The notes below the pieces were generated by a model. The model was given only the letters and a program-made list of their open reading frames with translations, did not search any database and was not told the DNA's origin. Below are positions 47,336 to 58,605 of a stretch of DNA of 64,000 nt, in pieces. The DNA is from Branchiostoma floridae (Eukaryota; Chordata; Leptocardii; Amphioxiformes; Branchiostomatidae). The first letter of the stretch is position 1; the number at the start of each line of letters is the position of its first letter. A program made the position numbers and the translations under genes. Location of the stretch: contig NC_049997.1 in NCBI RefSeq assembly GCF_000003815.2, forward strand, positions 1,346,349 to 1,410,348. The letters run 5' to 3'.

Positions 47336-47530
47336 TCACCTCCGTGTAATTTCTGCTGGGCAATTGTCTTCTGAATTAGCTCTGCCCCAAATCTCACAAC
47401 CATATGATATAAAAGGTAAGATACATGTTCTACATAGTTCAAGCTGACTCTTTGGAGACAGACTTGAATGCATGAAGGCTTTGAGACTGAAAATGGCTTT
47501 TAAAAGACTACTGCAAGGACAGCTCAAATT
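47336..47530 (-). mobile_element. LINE reverse transcriptase fragment
   Basis: The minus frame reads LLKAIFSLKAFMHSS, then ELCRTCILPFISYGCEIWG, the RT region with the conserved SYGCEIW block. It lies 0.9 kb downstream (on the plus map) of nothing coding, and may belong to the same dead element as 48440-48635. Confidence 0.6.
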
Positions 47531-47939
47531 GAGACCATGTAGTGAAAAGAGAGATGACAGTGTACCTACCTCTCAAACTCAAAGGAAGGAGAAGAATACA
47601 GACTAAGACAGTTGTTATGTACATAAGCCCATCATTTTGGCTTGCCAAGTTGATCATATGGCCTAAGGGTCAACTAACACATTTGCAAGGTCTGACCTTT
47701 ACACCTCTGAAATATCAGGTTGCTCACAGTACTGACTGATCATAGGCCAGTCCAATTCATGGACCAGGAACCCCTCAACTGTGGTGACAGCTGCTAAGGT
47801 GGAGTGGGGTTGTAAAGCTTCAGAAGTTTTCGACAAGAATGCCCCTGCTATCCCTACACTAGACGCTAGGGGGCCCAAACTTATGTCACTAACTCCTGAG
47901 CACAACAGCTATCTAACACCCAAAACTCGTGGCCATACC

Positions 47940-48445
47940 ATGTTCAGAAGATGGAAAAACACACCCGGAAGTTGCGCTGCAGTACCAAGGGAAGCCGCTA
48001 GGGGGCCCATTATCGAACTCCCCCTTCGTTTCCCAGACCCCTACCCACCCACCAAATACCAGCTGCATCCGTCAAAGTCTTCTCGAGTTATGCTGTCCGC
48101 AGACAAAAGTTTGCAATTAAACCGGCGCCCGCACTTCCATGAAAGCTGCTAGGGGGCCCAAACTCGCAGCAATCACTCCCTGCTTTAAGGGCTCCCTAAC
48201 GCTCAAAAATCATGACCGCAGCATGTCCGGAACGCGAGATATCAAGCATGCAGGTCCTGCTGCAGTACCTTAGCAAGCCGCTAGGAGGCCCATTATCGAA
48301 CTCGACCTTCGTCTTCCACACCCCTACCCACCCACCAAATATCAGCTGCATCCATCGAAGTCCTCTCGAGTTATGCTGCTCACAAACGGGGAGAACCACA
48401 CCACCAAACCGAAAACATAACCTTAGCCATTCTGGCAAAGGTAAT
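47940..48445 (+). repeat. Two tandem units of the stem-loop-ended repeat
   Basis: The CTGCAGTACC, AAGCCGCTAGG, GGCCCATTATCGAACTC, CCACCCACCAAATA and TCTCGAGTTATGCTG series occurs at about 47977-48120 and again at 48248-48445. The second ends in CCTTAGCCA-ttc-TGGCAAAGG like the copy at 46648. It may be a Helitron- or SINE-type 3' end, which is not established. Confidence 0.6.
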
Positions 48446-48635
48446 CAATAATGTATGGTTTAGCTAATTGCATGAGAAATATGAATTTTTCCGTGGTATT
48501 CAAGTATCGGAAATTAGGGAACGTATGTTGTATATTTTCAAAAAGGACGTTTCTTTCGTTGTTGTATAAAGTACAGTCAACAACAAAGTGACACTCATCC
48601 TCTATCTTATTCAAGTTACAACTCAAGTCCACATG
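48440..48635 (-). mobile_element. LINE ORF2 C-terminal zinc-knuckle fragment
   Basis: The minus frame reads KIEDECHFVVDCTLYNNER and FPNFRYLNTTEKFIFLMQ. DECHFVVDC-x-LY matches the NEVHFVLECELY block of the LINE at 1995-2935. The upstream part is missing. Confidence 0.65.
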
Positions 48636-49021
48636 TATCCTAGACCGTGAACCCCGCTTGTTCGAACGGGGAGTAAGAGAGGCAATGTATGAGAGCCTAC
48701 AACTCTCAACAGGAAAGGAGGACTCTGTGTGTCGAACTTTTGGAACTGTCGGCCTTTGGTACCTGACCCTCCCACCTCAAGACACAGAAATAAGTCCTTA
48801 TTAGCATACAAACTTGTCTTGACCTTGTCTTCTAGTGAACCATCTTAGAGTTGGTTTCGCCTCACTAACGGTAAACCTACTCATTCAGAGACTTGGTTTG
48901 AAAGCTGCTGAATCCAGATATCCGTGCAGTAACTGACGAAGGAAAGCGGATGCTGTCTGAAATGACTGACAGTTCTAGTTTGATTCAGTTGCGTGAGTAA
49001 CTGTTGCCTTGTACATTTGTT

Positions 49022-49131
49022 TAGCCTGACTAAAATCGCGCTCCTAGCGGCCGGCCCTACAATATTACCGCCGCCCTCGGGGAGGGGGTCATTAACCCCA
49101 ACCAGCGAGAGATTGTGTAAACACAGGCTAC
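49022..49131. mobile_element. 110-bp TAGCCTG-family element with perfect 9-bp duplication
   Basis: The termini are TAGCCTG and CAGGCTA(C). ACATTTGTT is found immediately before (49013-49021) and after (49132-49140), a perfect 9-bp target-site duplication. The body is GC-rich and non-coding. Confidence 0.7.
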
Positions 49132-49737
49132 ACATTTGTTATTTCCAGTAAATCTTCAACACAGTCACGTTAGGATTCGTAACTGTCCCTGGACAAAGAA
49201 CAGATCTGCAAAAGTTGAAGGACGCTGTACACGTGGCAGTACGGACTTAGTCATTTATTCCATTGAACAATGGCAAATAAGTATAGATCTAGAGCAGTGA
49301 TCTTTCAACAGTGGTATATCATTTTGTATCTTTGCATATAAGACGGTAATACTACTGGAATGCAAAATGTCTTTAGCTCGAGAGCCAGGATTTCCGTAGA
49401 TCATGATACATCACAAACCTTAAGGTAAACAATGTCTTAGACGTATTTACAGTGGTGCTTTACAATTGTTATTTTTTCGGTTTGTACTGAGGAGTATAAA
49501 TCTCCATACAGTACCAGTCATGTACTTAGTTATAACTGTACAAATACAGAACCGTTTATCATATTCATCTAAGCTGCAGCAGCAACTTCAATGCGACATC
49601 TTTCAACCCAAGCCTACGGGGGTTTAGTTAAACATTCACAAGAACCGGTAGAGTCGGGTAGACTTGTCATTCTCTGTATATCATCGGCACTGAGACAACT
49701 GTACAAGTGCTGCCATCATTCACGTACCCTTCCAGAA

Positions 49738-52700
49738 TCAGACTTTGTCTCTGTCTGTCCCCACGGCCATGGAGCCGTACTGCACCGTCAGGTACTCCAT
49801 CCTGCCCACCCGCGGGTTGTACTTCTTCACAGAGATCCGGCGGTGGACGCCATTTTCATCCACAAGTTGCTCGCACACTTTCTCCTCCTCATCATCAGAA
49901 GACCCAGAGCTGGAGCCGGCGCTTTTTGTCCCTGAAATAAAACAACATTGCCGTTATGAGTGAATGCTCACTGAACAACGAACAGTGTCCATTTCTTTGG
50001 GAAGGCTATAGCATATGCATAAATTTGTGTCCGAAGGTTAATTGCAAGTACATGGTAGAGATATAGGAGGCATATATATGACAATAGAGAGAGACTGTTC
50101 ATACTAGTGATGGATTTTTCTATTGTATATGGTTCTGAGACTTGAAGGTAATGGACAAGCGTAAGGTATCTCGTATTGTCATTATACTCACTGAAAAATC
50201 TGTCTCCCAGGTTTGGCATGAACCCATCGACTGCGTCGTCGTCCCCATCCCCGGCACCATCCGAGGGTCGTGAGGGGGACGGCCTGCCGCGGCGGCCCAG
50301 GGCCGGGGAGGCGGGCCTGGAGTTGGGTCTTGAGCGGGAACTGGAGCCTGACCTGGAGGGAGGGTTGGACAGGGCTTTCCTCTGCGGGGTGGGCGATGCT
50401 GAGGGTGACCTACGCCGCAGGGTGACGGGTGAGAGCTGGCTGAAGGTCAGGACCATAAAGTCCAGCAGCCCGATCAGGTCACTTTTGGGCTGAGAGGAAC
50501 GAACACAATGAACACCGAGCATTGTGAAAATTTGCTTCATGTCGTTTTCGTCTAAGAGTTTTATCTTCAAAACTATACTCTGCGTTCAAAGCTATAGATA
50601 TTTGTACGTTTGTACGTATTGCAACGTTTGTCTGTGTCAGTGTCAGTGTCAAGTCTTTAAACATCCATTCCAGTTAAAAGCAATCAATGTTTTTGAATTG
50701 GTGGATTTTATGTGCTGTAACTGTTGGCGTACTTAAGATGTATATTTTTAAATGTCATATGATGCCTAGAGAATTGAAGCTGAATCGGAATCCTTTTGCC
50801 TATGGTGCNNNNNNNNNNNNNNNNNNNNNNNNNNNNNNNNNNNNNNNNNNNNNNNNNNNNNNNNNNNNNNNNNNNNNNNNNNNNNNNNNNNNNNNNNNNN
50901 NNNNNNNNTTTGAATCGTATACAGTACAGGTTGTTCGTTGATTTAGCATTTCCGTGACAGTCTATCCTCCACTGTGTGACACGTTTTTTTTCTATGACTC
51001 TATCACAACGTGTTTAACTTGAAAGTTCATGTGTGTTGGTAGAAGTCATTATTGTACTAGTTAAACTGTAATATCCAACACAAAAATTGAACCATCCCTG
51101 AACAGAGACGGTGGGCGCCATAGACTTCCTGCAATGTATGATCCACTGCTTACTGAGTCACGTGTTTATCTGCATAACGTGACATCAGGACAGCAGTAGT
51201 TTATTCCTTGACAAAGACTGGTGCTGTTCAGTCGAAAATTTGGGTGAGTCTAATTTTTGTGTTGGATATTACAGTTAAACCAGAACGTGTTTGGTTGATA
51301 AAGCACTGCTCACATATATCCAGCTGCTCAGGTAAGGCAGGTAAACTCTCCCCTCCGAGTCGACGTTCTGGCCGGCCTTGATGTCCATGTTACGGGACGG
51401 TCTGATGAAGACCTCCGGGGGAGACAGGGGGTGTCTCTTATGGATGTACATCCTGATGTGGAGTGTGAATGCCATTACACCTGGGGGGGGGGGGGCGTTA
51501 TGAAGATGAACTTTGTTTGTTTGTTTATTACTTTATTGTGTACACGATACAATGTATGGAAGCGACTATTATACAGAGTACAAAATAAAGTATACTGTAA
51601 AACATAACATCCTAATGACTATGACAATAGCATAAGTTAGGTATGTGTTGGGCACAGCTTACAACAGAGTAGTCACATATAGTTTGGAGTCCATTATTGA
51701 CCGGTAACCAGAAATTTCACATCATCAACAGCCAGTGGTCAGGTCTAACCAATACCGCAACCATCATTGCTTCTTATATTATGGCCTCCCATCATTACCG
51801 ATTAAGAGATGATAATTAGACAATCGCAAATTGTTTATTAGTGTCTTAGTTTAGATATCACCTATCAATATCACTACTTATTATTCATTCCAGACTACAT
51901 GTACTTGCGATCGGCCTTCCTGTGTGTATTTGCATATTGACGATTAAGTAACAGTGTTGTACTGGTATATTATCTATCATCAATATGACAATGCCCATGT
52001 ATGATAGCTAGTTCTGTATGTGGTGCTATAGTTGAGGTAGCTCACCTTCTTTCATGATAGGTACTTTTCCCTTGATGCACAAGAAGTATTTTGTCTTTCC
52101 ATTTTGCATGGCTAGAAGAGAAAATATCACTTTAAGTACACGGTACATTAAAAACAAACAGTGACGGCATTTTAAGCAGCCCGTCAAATGAAATAGAGGG
52201 TGTCAGACTTTGTACATAACATACATTGACTGACGTTGTCAAACTTAAGCACAAGGGCTTACAGTACTATAAATGCAGAAACTTTTGCGGTGGTTTAATG
52301 TTCGCGGTTTTCGCGGTGGCCGCTTCACCGCGAACTTAAAACCACCGCGAACATTTTTACATGGCAGTAAGAGATCACAGTACATGGTGCTACCACTGCG
52401 AAAAGTCCCTTTTCCCGCTACCGCGAAATTAAGTGCATTTACTGTACTTATCAAGGTGACGACAAAAAATGAAATTGAGGGCACGTACCAAATGGAGCTC
52501 TATAAGGCCGGAGTCCTGTGTATGAACGGATGACATGAACCGTTTCCTCCTTCACATAATCCTTGTACTTGTGTGAAACCTGTATGACATAATAGCATGC
52601 AAACATGTTCAGTTGTCATTTCTGAAGATACTGTGCTATCGGACTGTTTGTATTTTGTTGCAGAATAGAACGTGTCTCTTCAAGCCAACAGGACCTCAAT

Positions 52701-53757
52701 TAACAGCAGCCTGCAGGTCGATTGATTTGGACTTCTTATGAATAAACAAATTTCAAACAACGAGCTAACTTTGGGGCGCAAGTACATGTATTAATCTTTA
52801 TGTCAGTGACACCAGGCCGTACTATATTTCGCAACAATCACATTAGAAAATTGCCTATTTAACAGCCAAGCTTATAAATTCGTCTCATTCCCGGGGTTTT
52901 CTGTGATTTATCGTCGGTGAAACATGGCGACAGTTTCTGACGTAACACCGGCAAAGTGCTGACCGGTTTTTCTTCTCATGACATTTAAGTCTTCCAACAG
53001 AAACGGTGTGAATGTTTTCACTTCAGTGAAGCAGAACTAGAGCTTATTTTTGTCGCTATATAAGGTCTTACGTCCATTCTTATGTAATTCCAGAGCAAAG
53101 GGGTGTTTTTCTATTCCGGCAATGACTTTTTATTGCAGCCTTCTCAAAGATTACGCTGGACTATTATAAATCACGTATAACTACACAACACCGTCTCCAA
53201 CACGCGATGCCCAGGGCTACACTTGATATTTCGAGTCTAATTTTTGCACCAATTAGCCGGTATAACCGTCCTAAAGCACCTACTCAAATATGTCGTGAAA
53301 TCCGAGTTTTCTGACCATATATGAATAGCACAATACCTCCCTGTAGACATGTACAGTCATGACATCCTTTATTACTGGGTTACAGAACTTATTGATCTAT
53401 TTTGCATTTCGTTATTTGAGCGTCTGTAACTAAGTCATGGATACTTTTTTGACTTTCTTTGTACATTTTTCCATCTCAGTTGTAAAACTACTCTTTGAAA
53501 CACGAAGTAAGGCTATCCGGGATTTAAAGAAGACTTTCGAAATCTATCAAGTTAAGTACCTTCATGGTTCATTGCTGCATTACAATCCTCTGGCAATGAC
53601 AAATATAACACAACGTTTGGAAACGTAAAAAATATTGTCACGTTAAGCTTACCCCATGGATAGCTTCGTTGACCAAGTCCTGGTACTTGTTGTGTTGTTT
53701 GTTGTTTGAAGAACCAGTGAAGATAGGCATGTCGGTTGTTTTGGTTATTTTGGACAT
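49738..53757 (-). CDS. UEV-domain protein, TSG101-like ubiquitin-binding fold with a different C terminus
   Basis: Six exons, 53757-53653, 52579-52489, 52111-52046, 51480-51314, 50489-50192 and 49931-49738, join in frame (phases 0, 1, 1, 0, 1) into 306 residues, TGA at 49740. The UEV (E2-like, no catalytic Cys) domain spans about residues 22-160. It has KYKDYVKEETVHVI, KRHPLSPPEVFIRPS, MDIKAGQNVDSEGRVYLPYL and KSDLIGLLDFMVLTF, aligning block by block with human TSG101. TSG101 is the ESCRT-I subunit that binds ubiquitin and PTAP motifs. The Tyr pair that lines its PTAP pocket is replaced (MKEGVMAF region). After the UEV comes a Ser/Arg/Pro-rich stretch, an acidic SSDDEEE and a conserved-looking tail (RRISVKKYNPRVGRMEYL). 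The coiled coil and steadiness box of TSG101 are absent. A MITE and an assembly gap lie in introns. Confidence 0.8.
50809..50908. other. Assembly gap, 100 N
   Basis: A run of exactly 100 N, probably a scaffold join of unknown true length, inside an intron of the UEV gene. Confidence 1.
51064..51276. mobile_element. 213-bp MITE in a UEV-gene intron
   Basis: The ends are 25-bp perfect inverted repeats starting AACTGTAATATCCAACACAA. An internal TTCCTTGACA-AAGACTGGTGC ... TCGAAAATTTGG block resembles 5448-5540. The target duplication is unclear. No coding content. Confidence 0.7.
51521..51660 (-). mobile_element. Possible LINE 3' end with (TTTG)n-type tail
   Basis: TTTGTTTGTTTGTTTATTACTTTATTGTG then TACACGATACAATG resembles other retroelement tails in the window (57943-58000, 59924-59960) in the pattern microsatellite, TTTATTG, then a unique 3' UTR. 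No coding part remains. Confidence 0.35.
52260..52448. mobile_element. Foldback element of the CGCGGTGG type
   Basis: Left TACAGTACTATAAATGCA and right TGCATTTACTGTA are imperfect inverted ends. The centre is a dyad of TTCGCGGTTTTCGCGGTGG and CACCGCGAAC with AACCACCGCGAAC. A related CCGCGAAAATT motif occurs at 4187-4285. It lies 41 bases from a coding exon of the UEV gene. Confidence 0.6.
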
Positions 53758-54245
53758 CCAAGGTTTTCTGCTATATGTGCCGGTTCGAGCCCTGGGGTTG
53801 TGCGATGATGGGGTTCCTTCCTAGCCTTCCCTGCAACTCCGGGATCTACCAACACAGACGTATGATATACTCCCTCAAGCCTACAGTGTGAGTAATAAGG
53901 ACGTGTTGTCTGGCGGTGTCTCCGTACACATGTCTGGAGAAGCCGCACCGTGAGGGTGAGACAGGCGGGGTGACTCGCAGTGGCTGTCCGACCGGCTTCC
54001 TGGCGTTTGCTCGGGACCCACTGTCAGACACCTCGGGACAACAATGACCTGCACCGGAGCGTGCAGCTGTACAGGTGGTTAGCAGTAATACGGGCCTCTG
54101 ACGTCAGCATACTCATTATCTCAAGGGCGAAGCTAAATGGGGAGCGATTCAAAAGAGTAAAAAAAAACCGGGTCGTCCTTTCTTAATACGGGAAGGACAT
54201 TTGGCTTTGGTATTTCTGTTTTCCCTTTTCAGGCCCTCTAAATCG

Positions 54246-54361
54246 AGTGAGTGAGTGAGTGAGTGAGTGAGTGAGTGAGTGAGTGAGTGAGTGAGTGAGT
54301 GAGTGAGTGAGTGAGTGAGTGAGTGAGTGAGTGAGTGAGTGAGTGAGTGAGTGAGTGAGTG
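54246..54361. repeat. (GAGT)n microsatellite
   Basis: About 29 uninterrupted tetranucleotide units. The perfect state suggests recent expansion. Confidence 0.98.
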
Positions 54362-55781
54362 AAATCGTTCAAAATCAACAGCATGGCAGGCTAAGCATTA
54401 CCTCACATGCTGCGCCTATTCATTTTGTTGTCCTCACCAAACGCCTAAGTAACGTTGAATGTTGACGAATATGGTCTGATGATATGTCGGAGACCAATGA
54501 CCAAAAGCAATCCTATATGAACATTTGAAATGAGCCTACCTTCGTGGAAACCACGCCTACCCCCGTGTGCCCATTGGCATACAGTCATTACCGGATAACC
54601 AAAGATGACAGGTCTGGTCATTCCACCAATTAACGTTACACATGAGTTAGAGGACCTGTCGCCCCCTACAATCTGAGTACGTCTTATCTGTGAAGTCTCA
54701 ATTTCCCGCCAGTGACAAAGAAACCACGACTTGTGTATCATTATTGGATTGATGAACAAAACAAATGGCACTTCATTACATCTATCCCAAACATCTCTGA
54801 TATAATGTTTGTTATTGTTCTTATCGTTGTTGTTATGGGTATGTTGTGACAACCAGGTTGTTGACACCGTGAGTATGATACGGATAGGTCAGAATTGGGG
54901 GGAGTGGGGTCGTTGCTTTGGTGTTTTTCAGGTCAATTTCAGAGGTTGGAAATACAGACATATTAGATAGTTAGACTTATTCTATGACGTACACTTTATC
55001 CTGAAATGATTCTTATCTTATCTCATATCCTATGATTAATGCTATATTGTATTTTGCACGTCATTTTCATTGACTCTCAAAATCTATAGGCTAAACTACG
55101 GGGAATCCAAAACATTCACAGCAAACAACAACACGTTACCACCTATTAAATTTGTTAGCACACGAGTCAACTCGGCGTACGGCACGGATGGGCACATGGA
55201 GGTCACACTTCACTTCTAAATCATCTGGAGCTCATGGAAACGTCATGTGTGTATTTTCACGAGGTGAATATGATAGAAGACAAGTGTCACCTAAACAGTC
55301 TGTGGTACGCCATCTTCACTCGTGCGCCACAACAAGTCAGATACTAACTAGTAGTCGATGTTATTTTTGTTTGAATTGTTGAAAATATTGTTCAACACAT
55401 TTTTGTCTGAGACTACCAGATTGTGAAATGACAAACATTTTTGAGCTTCTCAACTTCGAATTCTAGTCGCAAAATTTGCCCGAGTGTTGTGTGCCACCGG
55501 GCTGCCATGTGATGTACATCTCTTGACATTTCAGCCATTGGCTGCAGGCGTCAATTATACTTAGATAACGCTGTATATATCTCAGTATTTAAAGCGAACT
55601 GGTTCTACAACCAAGCACCGAGTTTGTCTCTATAAAGTACTTCAACTACAAAATTCCGTACTTCTTTGGGTATATCATTTTCTTTGCACATTATCTAAGT
55701 GGTGGACTACAACTTTTCCCTTCGACGAATTCCAACTATTACTCTCTATAATTCGTCTTCTCGGGAGAAGTACACCTTTCA

Positions 55782-55867
55782 TTCATTCATTCATTCATTC
55801 ATTCGTTCATTCACTCATTAAATCATTCATTCATTCGTTCGTTCGTTCGTTCGTCCGTTCATTCATT
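55782..55867. repeat. (CATT)n microsatellite with CGTT variants
   Basis: CATT units switch to CGTT units (TTCGTTCGTTCGTTCG) toward the right end, an imperfect tetranucleotide array. Confidence 0.95.
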
Positions 55868-57143
55868 TAAGTGTTGGTTCAAAGAACAAACGTGATAGCC
55901 TTTTCTGATTGCATTGTAAGTTTCCGTACAATGCATTCAGAAATTCTGAATTTTTGTGTGGATTTTTTGTGTTGAAATATGGCACCACATGTGTAAACTG
56001 TCCAACACAGTGGGATCATCCATCCTGTGTTTTTCATGAAAAACGAGCACCAGAAAAGTTCCATACAGATCTTTTCAATCAATGTTAACATGTTTCTGTC
56101 CACCTTCTTACAAAAGAATCATGCTCGTTGTCTCGCAAAAGCGGGTGAAGTGGCCCCTGTGTGCCCAGCCAGAGAAGGCCAACAACACGCTCGAACGAGC
56201 ACACTTTCGTGTAACAACGTACTCAATACCTAAATTATCGCTCCCTATTTTGCAGGGAGAGAGAGAGAGCAATTCAGTTCCCTCGTATAAAGGATGTTTT
56301 TGACAACCTTGCCCGTATTGGTTATTGTTGTAATTGTCATTGACTTAGTCCTTATTTTTCAGTATGTCAGGTGCTAGTATCTCGAAGTTGGGCGTTTTTC
56401 AAACCGACGTTTACTTTTGAACTACTAGTGAGAGCGGTTGAAAAGCATTACGTCATGATCCATGAATAGAACACTGGTGTGATAACTACAGTTCCGTTGC
56501 ATTGTTGCACGTGCACGCCTACGACACAGACAGTGCTGCAAAAATGACTCCCCACTCTGACCGCTGAACAATTAACGTAGACCTTAGATTGCACCGTAAC
56601 TGAACTTGAGTTTGATTTGATTTGTAAATGCTATGTACTGTTCCGTGCCTTATTTTTGCAGTTACAAAATGTCCTTACAGATTGAACTTGTTTGACCATG
56701 ATTGTGATTACGTCGAAATCAACGACCTACATGTAGAAGAATGGTTCAGGACTTGGTAACACCTTTCAACATGTGTTTGTCTAGCAGATTCGTCATTTTC
56801 AACATTATGATTGGTGCTCCTTCAAATGAGATATAATTGATTCAATCGATGGAAACAATCAAGTGAGTGACCTGTAAGAGGAGGAAGTACACATCGTCCG
56901 TTGTGATGTTTGATGCGGAAGTACTCGTCTCGTGATCTGTATGACTCCTTATTATTACGTAATAAATATGCTATACTCTTACCAAGAACAGAAGACCTAG
57001 TGTGATTTACCGGAAATGTACGGTTATTGTATGATAACGTCACCAGTAAATTTACAGCACAATGACTTGATATTCGGACCTGTACGGCAGGTGCGAGTCA
57101 TGCAGCATGGGAACGATCCAGATCCAGATTCGAGCCCATAACA

Positions 57144-57170
57144 CTGAGGAAGCCACACGGCGAAACATGT
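57144..57170 (+). ncRNA. Hammerhead-ribozyme-like core
   Basis: CTGAGGA, stem II AGCC-ACAC-GGC with perfect GCC/GGC pairing, then GAAAC follow the conserved order C3-U-G-A-N-G-A9, stem II, G12-A-A. Stem III would be very short (ACATGT is self-complementary), as in the minimal hammerheads of Penelope-like elements and retrozymes. Stem I was not proven. Catalysis is untested. Confidence 0.4.
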
Positions 57171-57944
57171 TGTTGTGTGTGTTGATTCGAATAAAGTTCC
57201 TAAACGGGGAACATGCGGTTCCAGCGTCTTTTCTGAAGATGTGGCGTAAGTGTGAACGGTTGGCTTGAGGTTGTCCTTTCCCACATACTATGTAGATCCA
57301 GATAACGTCACAAAGTGTCTGCTGTCCGCGTGCATACACATCCCTAAATCTGCAGAGGAAAATAGGACGATAACAGCTAGGTTGACTCTACATAAGTTTC
57401 ATTTATACTCGCGCTATGAGGTAGTTCCAGTACTGTGTAACACTGTTGTCACCAAGACAACTGACTTGTAAGGTGTGATTTAAGTCAGTTTTGACAGCAT
57501 GTTTCCATCAGTACGCAATGTTAATTTCGTACTACTGAATTGTTCGGCACTATTGACAGGTCCCTTGCAATTTCTCCCCAGGCTGAAGATGTTATTTGCC
57601 TATTGAATAACAGTAATTTTGCAAAATATGTCACTGACCTACAGTAACCCCCAGTCCAACCTCACCTGCAGAACCATTGAGCGCATGCGCAAGTGGCCCA
57701 CGCTAAGTGTTCTAGCGCAGGAGGGTTTCTGAAAAAAGGTAGATAATTTGTGCTTCATGGTGGTTTTGTTTCTGACAACTGAGACTGGTAATCATTGCGC
57801 TACGATTACAGGTAACTGTAGAAGTGTTGGTATATGTCTACGATGTTTCATCTGCTGTATTGAATTATCTTAAAAAGGGCGACAACGCCGAGCCTTACGG
57901 AATCATCGATCGGCACAGGATCGTCACAAAATATATTTCTAAAG

Positions 57945-58060
57945 TCAAAGTTTATTGCGCAATGGGTACGATGTAAGGCAAAATAAAGTATATAATATAA
58001 TACAACTATATACAGCTATACAGCTATATAGCAAGATTGATCAAATACTGTAACAGTGTA
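57945..58060 (-). mobile_element. Possible LINE 3' end
   Basis: AAAGTCAAAGTTTATTGCGC then GGTACGATGTAAGGC has the same layout as other retroelement 3' ends here (T-rich tail then 3' UTR). No coding sequence. Confidence 0.35.
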
Positions 58061-58329
58061 GGTTTTAAGGATATATATATAGAGACGCAAAATTAAACAA
58101 AACAGTGTCTAAAGTTAGACAAAGCCAAAATGTTATGTCAGTCTGCTTGTTTTTAAATGACCCGCTTACACTAGACAAAGGAGTACAACTGAATGAAAAA
58201 TGAAACCAATGAAAAATGGCGCTTTTATTTGATAGCGGAAAATTAGACTCATCATCTTAAACCAAACTATCCAAAAGTAAACAAGGGTTAGAATCCGCTG
58301 TGGTTCTCAGAAGCCATCTTGAGACCTTG

Positions 58330-58605
58330 AAGACTGTTGTCATGAGAGAAACTAAAGGTCAGCTTGACCTCTACCAAAACAACCTTAATTATCATTATAT
58401 GTTGTGGATCATTCCCAACATGCAGCTGGATTAATTAGCCTTGGAACATAATCGTTTTGCAAGAAACCAAAGGTCAGTTTGACCTCCAACAATCATCATG
58501 TGGTGACATATTCTGATATAATCTCACTCGACCGCTGGGTTATAAACCAGCCTTGGAACACAATCACTCGGACAGAAATCAAAGGTCGGCTCGACCTCGA
58601 TCTTA
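58330..58605 (+). promoter_or_regulatory. Three oestrogen-response-element-like palindromes in diverged tandem repeats
   Basis: AGGTCAGCTTGACCT (58356-58370) and AGGTCAGTTTGACCT (58471-58485) are perfect IR3 palindromes of the steroid-receptor type. AGGTCGGCTCGACCT (58583-58597) keeps the symmetry with paired changes. They are spaced 115 and 112 bases and share flanks (GCCTTGGAACA-AATC, AGAAAC-AAAGGTC). No gene start is recognised nearby. Confidence 0.5.

Larger units (their letters stand above)
53758..56800. other. Upstream flank of the UEV gene, no further gene recognised
   Basis: Contains a long (GAGT)n microsatellite at 54246-54361 and a (CATT)n one at 55782-55867. Short frames, the longest 140 codons (54867-54445), have no recognisable domain. 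The promoter of the UEV gene must lie in the first part, but no specific element was recognised. Confidence 0.45.

Noticed and set aside
56872-56936. Minus-strand 65-nt exon candidate (SNITTDDVYFLLLQ)
   Set aside because: Isolated, with an ordinary donor only and no partner exon in a compatible phase.
57666-57728. Minus-strand 63-nt exon with strong splice sites
   Set aside because: The peptide (ARTLSVGHLRMRSMVLQ) matches nothing I know and its phase does not fit the other candidate at 56936-56872.
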